A stretch of 45,209 nt of DNA from Pelargonium tetragonum. Taxonomy: Eukaryota > Streptophyta > Magnoliopsida > Geraniales > Geraniaceae. Under the pieces are notes generated by a model. It saw only the letters and a list, made by a program, of their open reading frames with translations, ran no database searches and was not told the DNA's origin. This document shows, piece by piece, positions 11,701-22,110 of this stretch. Every line of letters begins with the position of its first letter. The first letter of the stretch is position 1. Location: positions 1 to 45,209 of the forward strand of contig JAYMTL010000156.1 in NCBI GenBank assembly GCA_036897445.1, in the 5' to 3' direction. The position numbers and the translations under genes are program-made.

Positions 11701-14700
11701 AAAAAAATGACTTGCCACTATAAAGCTAGCCTGATAGAAACCCCAGTTATGCCCGTTATTGTATTTATGAGTAGTAGATTTAGACGAATTGAGAGTGTCT
11801 CCTTTAAGCTATAAGGGAATCCCTAGCTCTAGTGTAGCGGGATTTTCATTAGTATATACTGTTTCAAAGAGTCTCTCAAGATAATCGATGTATAAAGGGG
11901 CAGAATACCTCTGCGTTGTATTTCACTTTATCCTAACATTGGTAGCAAAGGAGACGCAGTAGACTTAGGCGCTGTAGTATAGTCTCTGAGTCTTGCTTAA
12001 TTCTAAAGAAATTGATAGGCTGGAGCTCATTCTAACTAAAAGTAAATTGAGTTTTAGATTGGTAAAAATTTAGGTGTTCTCTTTTTTTCTTAAGAAAGAG
12101 GATGCTTTTTATTCTATTTCAAGGTAAGCAATGTTGAATAAAAATAGGAATTCTGAATTATAATTATATAGTAAATATTGACTCTAAAAGCTTTAAATAA
12201 AAAGTATCTAAACTATCGACAAAAGGAAGATTAGATAAAAACCTTGGCACTGCTCTGAATAAGGGGAGTAGGAACTATAAAAAAGAGCAATTTGAGCCCG
12301 TTAGACTCGGCTTTATAATAAAGATAGACAGGGTTTGATATAAACAAAGGGTGGGCTATTTAATACTAAAAATATCTTTATTACGAGGAGCTAGATTGCA
12401 CAAGACTTTTTATTTTCTAAGAGAAAAAAATACAGGTTATTGAACTTAAAAATTTTACGATAGGGCTTTCTACACTCTAGAAGAATAACACGCTTACCCG
12501 GAAACCCTCGGTCTTACCTTGATACTATAACTCTTTTTTTTATAAAGTTTCATTTTTCAGAAATTATTCTTTCACAGCAGTTAATCCCATATTGTCCCTT
12601 GAAAAAGCAGCTCTTTTCTACATCTTGGGAACAGCCGGTATAACTATCATGAGTCATTTAGGTTATACCCCTCTCAATTAACTGGTTGTACAAATTGTTC
12701 AAAACTGGATATTTTCTAAGAATTAAAACCAACAAGAGTCGCAGGAACTCCTAAGGAATTTGAAAGGGAACTTAATAAATATAGATATTAAAAAATTTTT
12801 GAACATTTGCACAGAACAGAAAAATACATATCACTTCGCAGTAAAAATATAATACCAAAAAAGGGTTGCGCCGGAAGTATGCGGATACAAAAGGGATTCC
12901 TAATGCAGGATAAGTCAAAGTAAAAGCGCTTTTAAATGAAACGGAATTTTATCGCTTAAGTTATCTACAAATCAAATGGAATTCTTAATGCGTAGGCAAG
13001 GCTTTGAAATAGTTATTACAAAAAGACCCTGAATTTGTAACAGGGGCAACAGAGGGTCTTTTACGACTTAATTATATATATAGCACTGAATTGCGTATAA
13101 CCGACTAACTTAAGCCACAAAAATTGACTTTAAAGTAGCGCTTTGTAACTAGAGAAAAGTCTTTTGGTTACAACGGACCCCCTTTTTCCATTTTTGTGGG
13201 GGTGGCCTTATAAAGAACCTTTATTTCTCTCATATTATAATAGTTAAGCTAGCAAGGACAATTCCGTACTGAAGAATTAAGACTTACAATTGCATTTTGG
13301 ATGCAGTAGGGGATACCACTAAATGAAATTTACTACAAAATACAAACTCGACTTATGTTTCATTGCCTAGCTCTTGAGTGAGTAAAGGGAATTCCTCTTG
13401 ACTTGAGTACACAGTATCAGAGTCCTGTTCTAAGACGTGGATTTACTGCTTCGCTAAAGGGTGCCCCTTTGCAAATTTGAAGGAGAAGGTTCCCTATAAG
13501 ATATTTTAAGTATTAAACTTAGTGTAGCTGGCTTGATCTAACTATATCCTAAAATAAGGCACTAATTAAACCCGTAGGTCTAGAAGAAACAACAAATTTA
13601 CAAAGGGTTAATTTCAAAAAGCGGATTCCTTATACTTATAAATAAAGGAGAATCCTGTATAGGAACTCGTACGCAAAGGGTTGTACTATCAAAAAGGGGT
13701 TTTAACCTCTTCGCTACTAGGCATTCCGGGGGGCCTACTGCTACAATGTTGACCCTTCCTTTTACCTCTTTTACCTATTCTTGAAATATTCTAAGGATTT
13801 TAATAGATGTGTAAATAAGAGCATTTCCTTAAGGTTTTAAGACGGGATTCTTACTTAGATAATCTCTCTTTTCTTTACAAGATTTTTTATTATTAAGGCG
13901 GAGTAAAAGAAGTAATCCTCTAATATTCTAGGCCAAGACTTTCCAATTTAGTTGCGGGTTCTTATAAAAGCAAAGCCACTAGACCCCACTTTGAAATTTA
14001 GGTAAGTATGTTAACAAGACTTCCTTTCAAAAAAAAAATTTTTTTGATTCCCCGTAAGTAGTTTCGCTTGTAGTATTCGTACTCTCTTTTTTGATTTTAT
14101 ATATATATCTACAGTAATTCCTTTTTGAACACATGGTTGAACCCATAATGCTGTTTAACAAGTCTTAAGAGGCCAGAGGGTAATCCTGTGTATTTTTCTT
14201 TTTACTAATGTTAAAGTATAATCCGACAATACAAAGGAATTCCAGAATCTTTTAGAGTAGGTAAGCAATAAAATAAGTACTAGAGTCAAGGGCAAGGGAT
14301 AGCAGAGCTTAATAGCTATTCTCTGTATAATAGTTAGAAAGAAGTAGTTGGTAAGTTCCTAGGGGTTTAGTACAAAATTGTTATGTAAGGGATTCCTCTC
14401 CAAGGATTTCCTTAAAAGTAGCACTAGAACTTTATTTCCATTTTGTATTTAGTACTTGACTTTAAGCTAATACCGCCTAAGTTTTCTTTAGTTAACTAAT
14501 AAGATATTTTCCAAAAGAAAGCTATAAGTATTACCTTTCCCAAGAAAGCATTAAAGCACAGGGGACTTTATTATAAAAAGGGTCCATAGCCGGACCCACT
14601 AAAACCTAATTTGCCAAAAGGGCGAAAATCTTTTGCAAATCCGTGTGTGTAGCAGAAGTCCTTGTAGTAAGGGCACCCGATTTAAAGGATAATCTAAGAA

Positions 14701-15014
14701 CAAATAGGGCGGGGCCCTTAGCTAAACTATCAAGTTATTTAGAAGCAAAAGCTCAGAAACTTTCGCTTGGAAAGCCTCTACACACAACCAAAGGAGCTGC
14801 CCTATACCCAGCCGACAATTGACTTAGGTCAAAGCGAGGCTTTTTTCGAACCTGCTTCTTACTTAACTTGTAGTAAATTCCTATTTTCTAGTTAAGCTAA
14901 ACAAAAAAGTAAACTTAACCCACCGGGAAAAAAAAGGATTCTACATTCTTTATATTCTCGTATTAATTGTCTTTCTAAGTCTCAGAACTTTGACTTCAAC
15001 TCCAGTTCTTCAGA

Positions 15015-15031
15015 AACTCCCTAGCATATCT
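15015..15031 (+). repeat. 17-base direct repeat, copy 1
   Basis: AACTCCCTAGCATATCT is repeated exactly at 15399-15415, 384 bp downstream. Confidence 0.65.
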
Positions 15032-15398
15032 ATTACTTTATTTTCTGAAACACAGTAACTCTATTTTTTCTTGCTTATTAGTGAGTTATCCTGAGTTCAC
15101 AGCATGCACAATCCGTGGGAATTTCACTACTTTGAGCTTGACGGCTTAAGAAAGATACTTTACGGATACGCTCAAACGCGGGTTTCTAACTACTAGACAA
15201 TTTAAAAGCAAAATCTAAGGTCTACCCTATAAAAAAATATTAAAACCCTGGCAACCACCCCTACAAGTGAATTTCCCTTTATAAAGATTTTATGATATGA
15301 GTAGCTTACGGAAATTTACGGGACTGACCGCATATACTTGGTACTACCTTAGCGCAAGAACTTGAAAAAGGGACTCTAACATTCACTATTAAAACGAG

Positions 15399-15415
15399 AA
15401 CTCCCTAGCATATCT
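15399..15415 (+). repeat. 17-base direct repeat, copy 2
   Basis: Exact second copy of 15015-15031. Flanks differ, so the repeat is limited to this word. Confidence 0.65.
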
Positions 15416-17138
15416 CGTATTTTTTTTAGAAGTTGAATAAGATAGAATTTTGGGGAGCATCCCCTTAGACTTAAACTAGAAAATTTCCTGTATTTCTAGC
15501 GCATTACTCGAGAATCCTAGCATAAAAAATATTAAGAAGCGCAGAACCCGAAAGTGCAGTTTAGTTCTATTTACCCATAGGCCCCTAGGTTTCGTAAATC
15601 CTCAAAACCTTAAGAAAATGCAGGCATTTACTTTTGCATTTTCGAGTAAGGACAGACTTAAATCTAAAAGTGAATACAGGATCCTATTTATTGATAAGGA
15701 TTCCCTAAGAATCCACTCGATTTCTTTTTCTTCCTCAGTTTCGGACCCTTTTTTTTTTTTGAAGAATAGAGAGACTCGGAGAGCTAAGTATACTCTTCTT
15801 AGCTACAAGATTTATGAATAAAGGAGTCGTAAGGTTGCAGAGTCCCCTTTAGGTTAAAGAAAATCTAGACATAACAAGAAAAGTTTTACAATGCTTCTAT
15901 CAGAGAGTTCTACTAAAAATAGGGGCCCTTCTTAAAGCAGCGGTATCAGGGTCTAAAGTTTTTGGGAGATTCGCTAGGGTGCGGCTAGGTTTCTTAATCA
16001 AGTTTTTGCTTTAACAGTTTTTAGACTGTCGGCCAAGAGCAGGTTATCCCTTTAAAGCATACTCATAATACGTACCTTTCATTTCCTCGATTACTGAAGC
16101 GGATTTTATAACTACTTTTTATATGGGGTCTACAAGCCCGACTCTCTATACAATCTTACACCTCTTAATACAGGAAAAACTCTCCAAGCTTACGCTTTAA
16201 GAAGTAGATAATACTTATGCTAGTAATTAAGGAAAGGATATCCGCTAGTTAGTTATTCCCCGGGAAATTCAGATTAATTCGGGATTCAATTTAAGTGCTT
16301 TTAATATCAGACTTTTCATTTAGTTCTTTGTTTTACGCAAGTCGTGACGCTAAAAGTTTAACCAATTAAGTTTGTGTCTATTAAAGTAATTAAAGGGACC
16401 ACTCCACTAGCGCAAACAAAGCGCCCGCTCATTTAGAGAAATGGAATAAAAATACAAAGTTCGTAAGCACTTAATAGATATGCACCCTTGTTTATGGAAG
16501 AGCACCTATTTGGACAAGCCTGCGCGGAGTTCTTTCTGAAATGAAAGGGGTTTTTCAAACACTCAGATAAGCCTTAATCCAGGAATATAGATAGGCGGCT
16601 TTCCTCAAAAGAAAGCGGTGGGTTTAGTTAGGGGTTTTTGTAAGAAAAGGCTTAGACATCGGTATATGAATAAACTCGCAGGATAGATAAAAGAAGAAAA
16701 AAGCTGTAAAGATGTAGATATAAAACGATCATAAATGCATTATTATACTTACTCGGTTGCTCCTGGTCAATAAATCGGATTTCCTGCAAAAGCAAGTTCC
16801 CACATTGATAAAAAAGGGGTTCGGCCTTGCTTCATTACATTTTTGACAAATTGCGTATTAAGTAAATGCACGAAAATGCTTTGTATTTAACAGGGTTCTA
16901 GTTACTCTCTATATTGAATTGAGCTCCGACTTTAACCCTTTTTTAGGGGTCCCTACCGCAACTACTATACGAAAAGATTTTAACTACATTTGATACAAGG
17001 AAAACTAAGTTTACTGATAGACATTAACTTATTGGGGCCTTGCTTGAGCTTTAGAATTCACTTTGCGTAGTATTATATAACAAAAAAGGGGGAACTGCTC
17101 TTAATTAAATACTATAAGATATCCTTCTCTCGCGGGCG

Positions 17139-17212
17139 AATAGAGGACGGGGATTGAACCCGCGTATGGTAGATTCACAATCTACTGCCTTAACCACTTG
17201 GCTACATCCGTC
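17139..17212 (-). tRNA. trnH: tRNA-His (GUG), plastid-type
   Basis: Read on the minus strand, this stretch folds as a tRNA. The D arm is GCC...GGC around AAGTGGTTAA. The anticodon arm is a perfect 5-bp stem GTAGA/TCTAC around loop TTGTGAA (anticodon GTG, His). The T arm is GCGGG/CCCGT around TTCAATC. The run ATGTAGCCAAGTGG and the T arm match what I know of plastid and cyanobacterial tRNA-His. The 5' end is set at about 17211, with an extra G at 17212 in the -1 position typical of tRNA-His. The acceptor stem is the weak part: ACGGATG against CCTCTAT gives about four Watson-Crick pairs, one wobble and two mismatches. The gene may therefore be drifting, edited, or a recent pseudogene. A hairpin alternative, GGACGG with CCGTCC, would invade the T stem. 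No promoter is evident upstream. A 16-bp palindrome lies about 30 bp beyond the 5' end. Identity is well supported; function is less certain. Confidence 0.78.
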
Positions 17213-17242
17213 CATAAAGCGCTATTCACTCAGTGCATAAAG

Positions 17243-17258
17243 TTGTCTATATAGACAA
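17243..17258. repeat. Perfect 16-bp palindrome upstream of tRNA-His
   Basis: TTGTCTATATAGACAA lies about 30 bp beyond the 5' end of the minus-strand tRNA-His. It could be a binding or processing site, or belong to the general palindrome load of the window. No -35/-10 pair can be assigned with confidence. Confidence 0.6.
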
Positions 17259-18059
17259 TTAATCCCAACATGACATAACTACGATTGTTCTTTTTAAGGC
17301 AACTCTCCAAAAGGAATTGTGAATCCTAATTTTGGTGTTTATCTATAGAGATATGTGATAGCCACAAAAACCACTTTTAGGTCTTTTTAAGAAATAAAAG
17401 GGCCTTATATATAAGGGTATACAACACGGATAAAGATTATTTGACCCCTCTTTTGTGGGCAGTGAAGAAGAACATCAAAGCCATTAACGAAAGTCCCTTT
17501 TTTTCCAAGTTACAAGAGCGCCCCTTATTAGAATTAGAAAATCTTTTAGGAACTAGAAACAAGTATAAGGAGCTTATATCAAGCTCGATAGTACTATTAA
17601 TTGGAGTTGGATTGGAGCTGCAATTTGATACCACAAAACCCAGAGCTCTCGGCGGGGCAATCCCCTTACTTCTTATAATTTTAGAGTACTAAAAAAGAAA
17701 GCTTGTATTAATTCTATGACGGGATCTTGTGATAAAACGCGACTTAAGATAAGAGACTTGGGTAGCCATCCTGCTAATATTTTGATGTAACTTATTAAAT
17801 ATAGGATACGCGCAAAACTTTAAAGTAGATGCCCGATTACCAAAACCCGACAAAGCTCCTATGATAATGCAAAAACTTAAAAGGTTATTCTATAACCTGG
17901 GTTAAGAATTCTGGCTTAGAGAGCACTCGGGATTTCCTAGTAAGCGCAATTAGGATAAGTTAGCTTCGAAAGATTAAGATTCTACCTTTTTTGAGAAGGG
18001 ATTTAAGTTTCTCTTCCAGAATTAATAGGTTAAAAAAACTTTTTAATGTTAGGAGGGGC

Positions 18060-18084
18060 GCTCTTTAGAGAAACTCTAAAGAGC
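18060..18084. repeat. Perfect 11-bp hairpin with AAA loop
   Basis: G-CTCTTTAGAG, loop AAA, CTCTAAAGAG-C. All eleven pairs are Watson-Crick, which makes this the strongest compact hairpin I found. No T-run follows on either strand, so a classical rho-independent terminator is not supported. A 3'-end stabilising stem of the sort used by organelle transcripts is possible, but no gene lies next to it. Confidence 0.75.
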
Positions 18085-18354
18085 CGTGCCTGTTTATGAA
18101 TATATCCATTTTAATATAACTTTTGGACGAGCTTTTACAACCTAAATTTCGTAACAGGAATGCCTTTTTTTATACAAGTGCCTGCGTAGGTTCTTGAACT
18201 TAGGCTTGCCCTCTCTAATTCTAAAAGATTTGGCGGTTCCCTTAGATAAGGCTTCCCTGCACGGAAGTTTTTGTCTTCTTATGCAATTTTGGGTTTTTGA
18301 ATAGCACAGAGATTTGGACTATGGCCCTAGCTAGAAAGCTAGAAATTGCTTTTC

Positions 18355-18383
18355 TTTTTCTACTTGGGCTTCGCACCTCTTGT
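18355..18383 (+). repeat. 29-base direct repeat, copy 1
   Basis: Matches 18787-18815 at 26 of 29 positions. The last 20 bases, TTGGGCTTCGCACCTCTTGT, are identical. It is a short dispersed repeat at the left edge of a purine-rich island. Confidence 0.75.
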
Positions 18384-18557
18384 ACAAAACAAAAGGGAGA
18401 CTGTGTCCTTATAATAAGTAATAGGTAGGCTTAGTCTAATAGAAACCTGTTCTATGTTGAATACTAAATTATATATGGTTCTTCAATATTCCCATATAGG
18501 TTTAAGAAGAAGTAACTCGTTGCTATAGTGTATCCAAGGAATATAACTCTATGGAAA

Positions 18558-18572
18558 GAAAGTAAGAAGTCA
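18558..18572 (-). repeat. Inverted dispersed 15-base repeat, copy 2
   Basis: Exact reverse complement of 6689-6703, about 11.9 kb away. A similar purine-rich run is at 40873-40890. Confidence 0.5.
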
Positions 18573-18786
18573 ATAAGAGTTGTATAAGTATGAGTAAGAA
18601 ACAAAGCAAGCAGTTGGTTAATAATAAGATGGGTAAGATGAAAGCTACAGTAATTAGATTACTGTACCTGTGTTCCAAGTATTCGAACGTAAATAGATCA
18701 GGATTTCGTTAAGTTGTTTCCTTGTTTCTAGGTTTCCGATTCTAGATAGTAAGAAAATGTTAAGGAAAAAAGAAGTAGAGTTAAGG

Positions 18787-18815
18787 TTTTTCCTGTTGGG
18801 CTTCGCACCTCTTGT
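18787..18815 (+). repeat. 29-base direct repeat, copy 2
   Basis: Second copy of the element at 18355-18383, 432 bp downstream, in the same orientation. The two copies bracket a purine-rich stretch. Confidence 0.75.
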
Positions 18816-18859
18816 TTTGCCAGTCCCCAAAAATTAGGAAAGTAACAAATCTTAGGAAA

Positions 18860-18932
18860 AAGGTATCGAAGATAATAGCAAGTTTATTTGAGGAGTCTCT
18901 CCTAGTCTTGCAAGTTAAGGTATCGAAGATAA
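18860..18932 (+). repeat. Direct repeat of 16 bases, 57 bp apart
   Basis: AAGGTATCGAAGATAA occurs at 18860-18875 and at 18917-18932 without change, in the same island as the 29-base repeat. Confidence 0.7.
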
Positions 18933-19107
18933 AGAATAAAGTCTAAAATAGAAAGGGATTTCTCTGTCTCTGTAACTAATACAAGGAATTTATAAGGTTG
19001 TATAGTTAGTATTCAAAGAGTCCTCGCGGTAAAAAAAATACCACCGTGTCGATAAAAGCTCCTTTAGATAGTAAGTGTAAGTAAGTCATTTTTTTCATTA
19101 TTTTAAG

Positions 19108-19166
19108 TCTTTTTCAAGTGGTAAAGCAATAGTTTGCTCGTCATGCATGGGTTCAAGTCTGTTCAT
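19108..19166 (+). pseudogene. Decayed tRNA-like sequence, Gly-like
   Basis: The D arm CTTT/AAAG encloses TTCAAGTGGT. Fourteen bases after the GG of the D loop comes GCT in the anticodon position (GCC in the tRNA-Gly it resembles). A T-loop GGGTTCAAGTC follows at about four bases less than the usual distance. The anticodon and T stems have several mismatches. The order and wording recall bacterial and mitochondrial tRNA-Gly (GGTAGAGCA...TTGCC...GGGTTCAAGTC). It is a remnant or a chance resemblance. Confidence 0.33.
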
Positions 19167-19388
19167 TACAGGGATTTAAGGTTTCGTATAAAAGTATGTA
19201 TGTTTTTTTCTAAATCTAAATAGGAATGCTTATATAGAATTTCTTATAGAAAGAAGAAGACAAATGATTTTGGTAATGAAATCGCTTAAATACAAATTCT
19301 CTATAATTGTTACTCGATCACTCCGACTTTGTCGCCTAAATACTCTTTTGTATATTCTCCAAAGTAGCTTAGTAGAAAGTGTCATTTT

Positions 19389-19460
19389 ATTTAGTATTTA
19401 AAGTGGTTAAATCAAAGGCTCTCTTTTAGGATAAGTCAAAGGTTCAAGTCTAATAAACCG
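19389..19460 (+). pseudogene. Possible tRNA-like remnant
   Basis: TTTAAAGTGGTTAAATCA looks like a D arm. TCTTTTAG sits where an anticodon loop with TTT would be, and AAAGGTTCAAGTC is a T-loop sequence at normal spacing, sixteen bases after the TTT. No anticodon or acceptor stem closes. It lies about 220 bp downstream of the Gly-like copy on the same strand, which adds some weight. It could be chance. Confidence 0.22.
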
Positions 19461-21360
19461 GGCCCGACACTTACGCTTAATTGTTAAGGTCAGCAGATAT
19501 ATGTTTATGAGAAAATGGATTCCTCTGTTTCTTGTTTTTCTAGTTTCTGGTATTTTGAGTGCTCCTTTCCTGTGTGTATCTCTAGGGAAATCCTGCCCAG
19601 TCTTCCTGAGAAGTCTCTAGTCATTTTTGACTTCTATTCCTAACTGATATCCCAACTCTAATCTAGAAAATCTTGCTTTTATCAATTTTACCCTTGTTGT
19701 AAGAGAGGGATATTTTTCCAATGTTCAAAGTGACTTTAAAGGGGGCCTTTTGAAGGTCCGAAATAGTCTCATTTTGACTGTATTAGAGTGTACTAGAACC
19801 CATGGTTTGCAGCTTGTTCCATATCCCCAAACAAGACAAGCTTCTTTCTGACGTACGTAGAGTTACTTAGCAACCACAGTTTACAAGCGAGGTTCCAGCC
19901 GCATTATCTAGCGCTTTTTGGGATACCTATCGTTTTTGTTTAGTGTTTTCTTCTCCTTTCTGATCTAGTGTAATAAGTAACAAGGAATTCAAGGAGATCA
20001 AGTCAAATGCTTGCGTTTGTTTCCTAGATTGTTAATTTAAGGAATATCGTTTGGAATACCAGAATATATTACTTTGGCATTGGTAATTCAAGATTGAAGA
20101 TTGAGGTTAGTGTTTTCTAATCTATATTAAGAGCTGCTCTACTTTTCTGCTATTATGTCACTTTAACACTTACAATTCTTGGACTCAGATATAAAGCTCG
20201 AAGGAAGCTTGGCAGATTTCTCCTTCTAGATTGTCTTAGCGAATACCTGTAAAAGTAGAGCGAGTAATAAAAATTGGGTTTTGTATACTTGCCTTTCTCG
20301 ATAGCTTGGGTTTTAGGTATTTTCTAGTGTTTGGATTAACTCGACCTAGTATAAGTCCCGTTTTAACAGCTAACTGCCTTGCCACGTTTCTTACATCTAG
20401 CATTGACGTAATAATAGTTACTCAGGATAAAGTCCGTAGGATTAGTATAAAAGAAATTTATATAATAAAACCCCTGTAATAAGATATGGGGGACAAAAGC
20501 AAAGTAGAAATTTTTAAGGCAGCCTCCTTTTTCGTTGATCAAATTGTAAGTACAAGTTTTTCCTAAACAAAGCAAGGGTAGAATAATAAAGAAACGAAGT
20601 CGGGAACGTGCCCGGGGTTCCTTTTGCAAGGTGTAGAAAATTCTTTCTTATCCAAGTAAGTTAAGGTCTCTAAAAGCGCTAGGAGAGACAAAAAAGTTAA
20701 ACGAAGGGGAGGATCCGCTTTAAAAGTTACTCGGATCTCGGAAAGACTCAAGTAAAAATTTTTCTTCCTCTCTACCTAACTAATCTAGCGAATAAATTTT
20801 AAAACAGAGGAAGCCCTTGCTTCTTACAGAGCTGCAAATCTATATCTAAACACTCCGTTTATACTTATTTATACGAGGCTTTTTTTTAATAGGAGTAGCT
20901 CCCATTTCACTAACTCTCAATTAAGCAGTTCAGGGACTAGTAGTTTTTATAAACCTTCTCAATTCTCATAGATACTCGTTTTCAGGATTTCTTCTGAATA
21001 GCGGAAAGTGAAGTCTAAGTTGGATACAGATTCTGATAGTTTTATATTTAGCTTTCATTTTTGTGTCGGGCTGTCTAGTCAAGGGCCTCCTTTGAATGAA
21101 AGGGGGGAGTTCTTTCATTTTCTTTTAAAGTCTTTTTTCGTCGTCAAAGTACTCCTTTAGAATTGCGTGTAACCTAAAAAGGCAGTATATAGAAGAACTT
21201 TCTCTCACTCCTATTTTTATTATAGCTGCTAATAAAATCCTAAGACTTATTAAACCAACAGGTATACAAGTAATTTTAGGAAGAATAAAGAAATCAGTAA
21301 GACTAAGAAGTTGGTGTATATAGTGTATGGTATGTACTATCAAAATACTATAATACTTTA
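19461..21360. other. Non-coding DNA
   Basis: No supported gene. Overlapping minus-strand frames at 20363-20751 and 21125-21343 lack any motif I recognise and overlap one another in part, as chance frames do. Confidence 0.55.
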
Positions 21361-22110
21361 CCCTCCTTTACTACGTGCCAGAAGGAAGAGGAATTCTCTG
21401 CTGTTAGTTTGTACGAGAAGAGCAAGGTCATATAAGGGGTTCCTTAAATAATAAAAGTAGGAGGACAAAGTAAGAATATAGGTTATAAGAGAGGTGTCGC
21501 TCCTAAGAAGAGGAGAGTTATAGGAAGTAGGCACAAGAGATTTACAAGCAAACCTCCTATAATAAATATAATATAAAATATAGAGAGCCCTTTTTTCCTT
21601 AAATGTTAAAACTCCCAGACTTACTCTTCTTGTAGAAAAAAAGCATGCCTTATTTCTAAGGATCCCGGATAAGAAAACCTTTTTACCGCAACTCCGTATA
21701 AACAAAAAGCAGACCTTAATATTTGTATTCTGTCGACTTGGTTCTCTAGGAACTGCCTTTTTTAAGCAATAGTGTTTTGAACCAAGAAATTCAAATTAGG
21801 TTACAAATTGATCTAAAAAGAAAAAGGCTTAAATATTAAAAAGGGGAAGTCCATTTCGGCGTTTTAGCTACAAGGATCAAAAGGAATTGTCTACAACTCA
21901 GTATACTAGTCGGGGGTTCCTTCTCATTTAATTGAATTCGGGGTAAACCTGTGTATTTTTTGAGTCTTCAGGGGGCACTTATAAGTCGGGGATAAGAATA
22001 AGAGAAGTGAAGGAAGTAGGTAGGCATAAAAGGTATTGAGAAAAAGTAGAATCCATAAGAGTGTAGGTCTGGGTAAGAAACAGGTTATGAGTAAGAGTAT
22101 AAAAAAAGAA
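21361..22110. other. Compositional island 4 (purine-rich plus strand)
   Basis: AAGTAGG, AAGAGG and GTAAGAA words dominate. It starts with hairpin copy F. The longest open frame of the window (115 codons, minus strand, 21358-21705) lies here and is best explained by strand bias: a purine-rich plus strand gives few stop codons on the complement. Its translation is rich in Leu, Tyr, Phe and Ser and shows no domain. Confidence 0.45.
21362..21384 (+). repeat. Partial hairpin family member, copy F
   Basis: CCTCCTTTACTACGTGCCAG matches the central part of copy A (TTTACTCCGTGCCAG with one change) but lacks the GGTAAC arm. It opens the purine-rich island that follows. Confidence 0.33.

Larger units (their letters stand above)
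9481..17138. other. Palindrome-rich non-coding background
   Basis: About 7.7 kb without a recognisable gene. It has the same GG-N-CC near-palindromes as the 1.5-6.4 kb block, including GGGCCC at about 9986, 14711 and 15924 and GGAATTCC at 14236. It also contains an A-run/T-run junction at 14029-14045, a 12-base T run at 15749-15760 and the 17-base direct repeat. The open frames at 10075-10263 and 15618-15821 look like chance. Confidence 0.55.
17213..18419. other. Non-coding DNA upstream of tRNA-His
   Basis: Holds the 16-bp palindrome and the strong hairpin at 18060. An 83-codon frame from a TTG at 17441 overlaps a 65-codon frame on the other strand. Neither has a recognisable domain, an ATG start or an evident ribosome binding site, and I do not call either a gene. 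Confidence 0.5.
18420..19040. other. Compositional island 3 (purine-rich plus strand)
   Basis: AGTAAGAAG-type words dominate. It holds the second 29-base repeat, the 16-base repeat pair and the inverted match to 6689-6703. AGCTACAGTAAT at 18642 also recurs in inverted form in island 1. No gene. Confidence 0.45.

Noticed and set aside
17441-17692. 83-codon plus-strand frame with a hydrophobic C-terminal half
   Set aside because: It starts at TTG, has no ribosome binding site or known domain, and overlaps an open frame of 65 codons on the other strand.
21358-21705. 115-codon minus-strand frame, the longest in the window
   Set aside because: It lies opposite a purine-rich stretch that lowers stop frequency on this strand. 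The translation has no domain, and the length is within chance for 45 kb.
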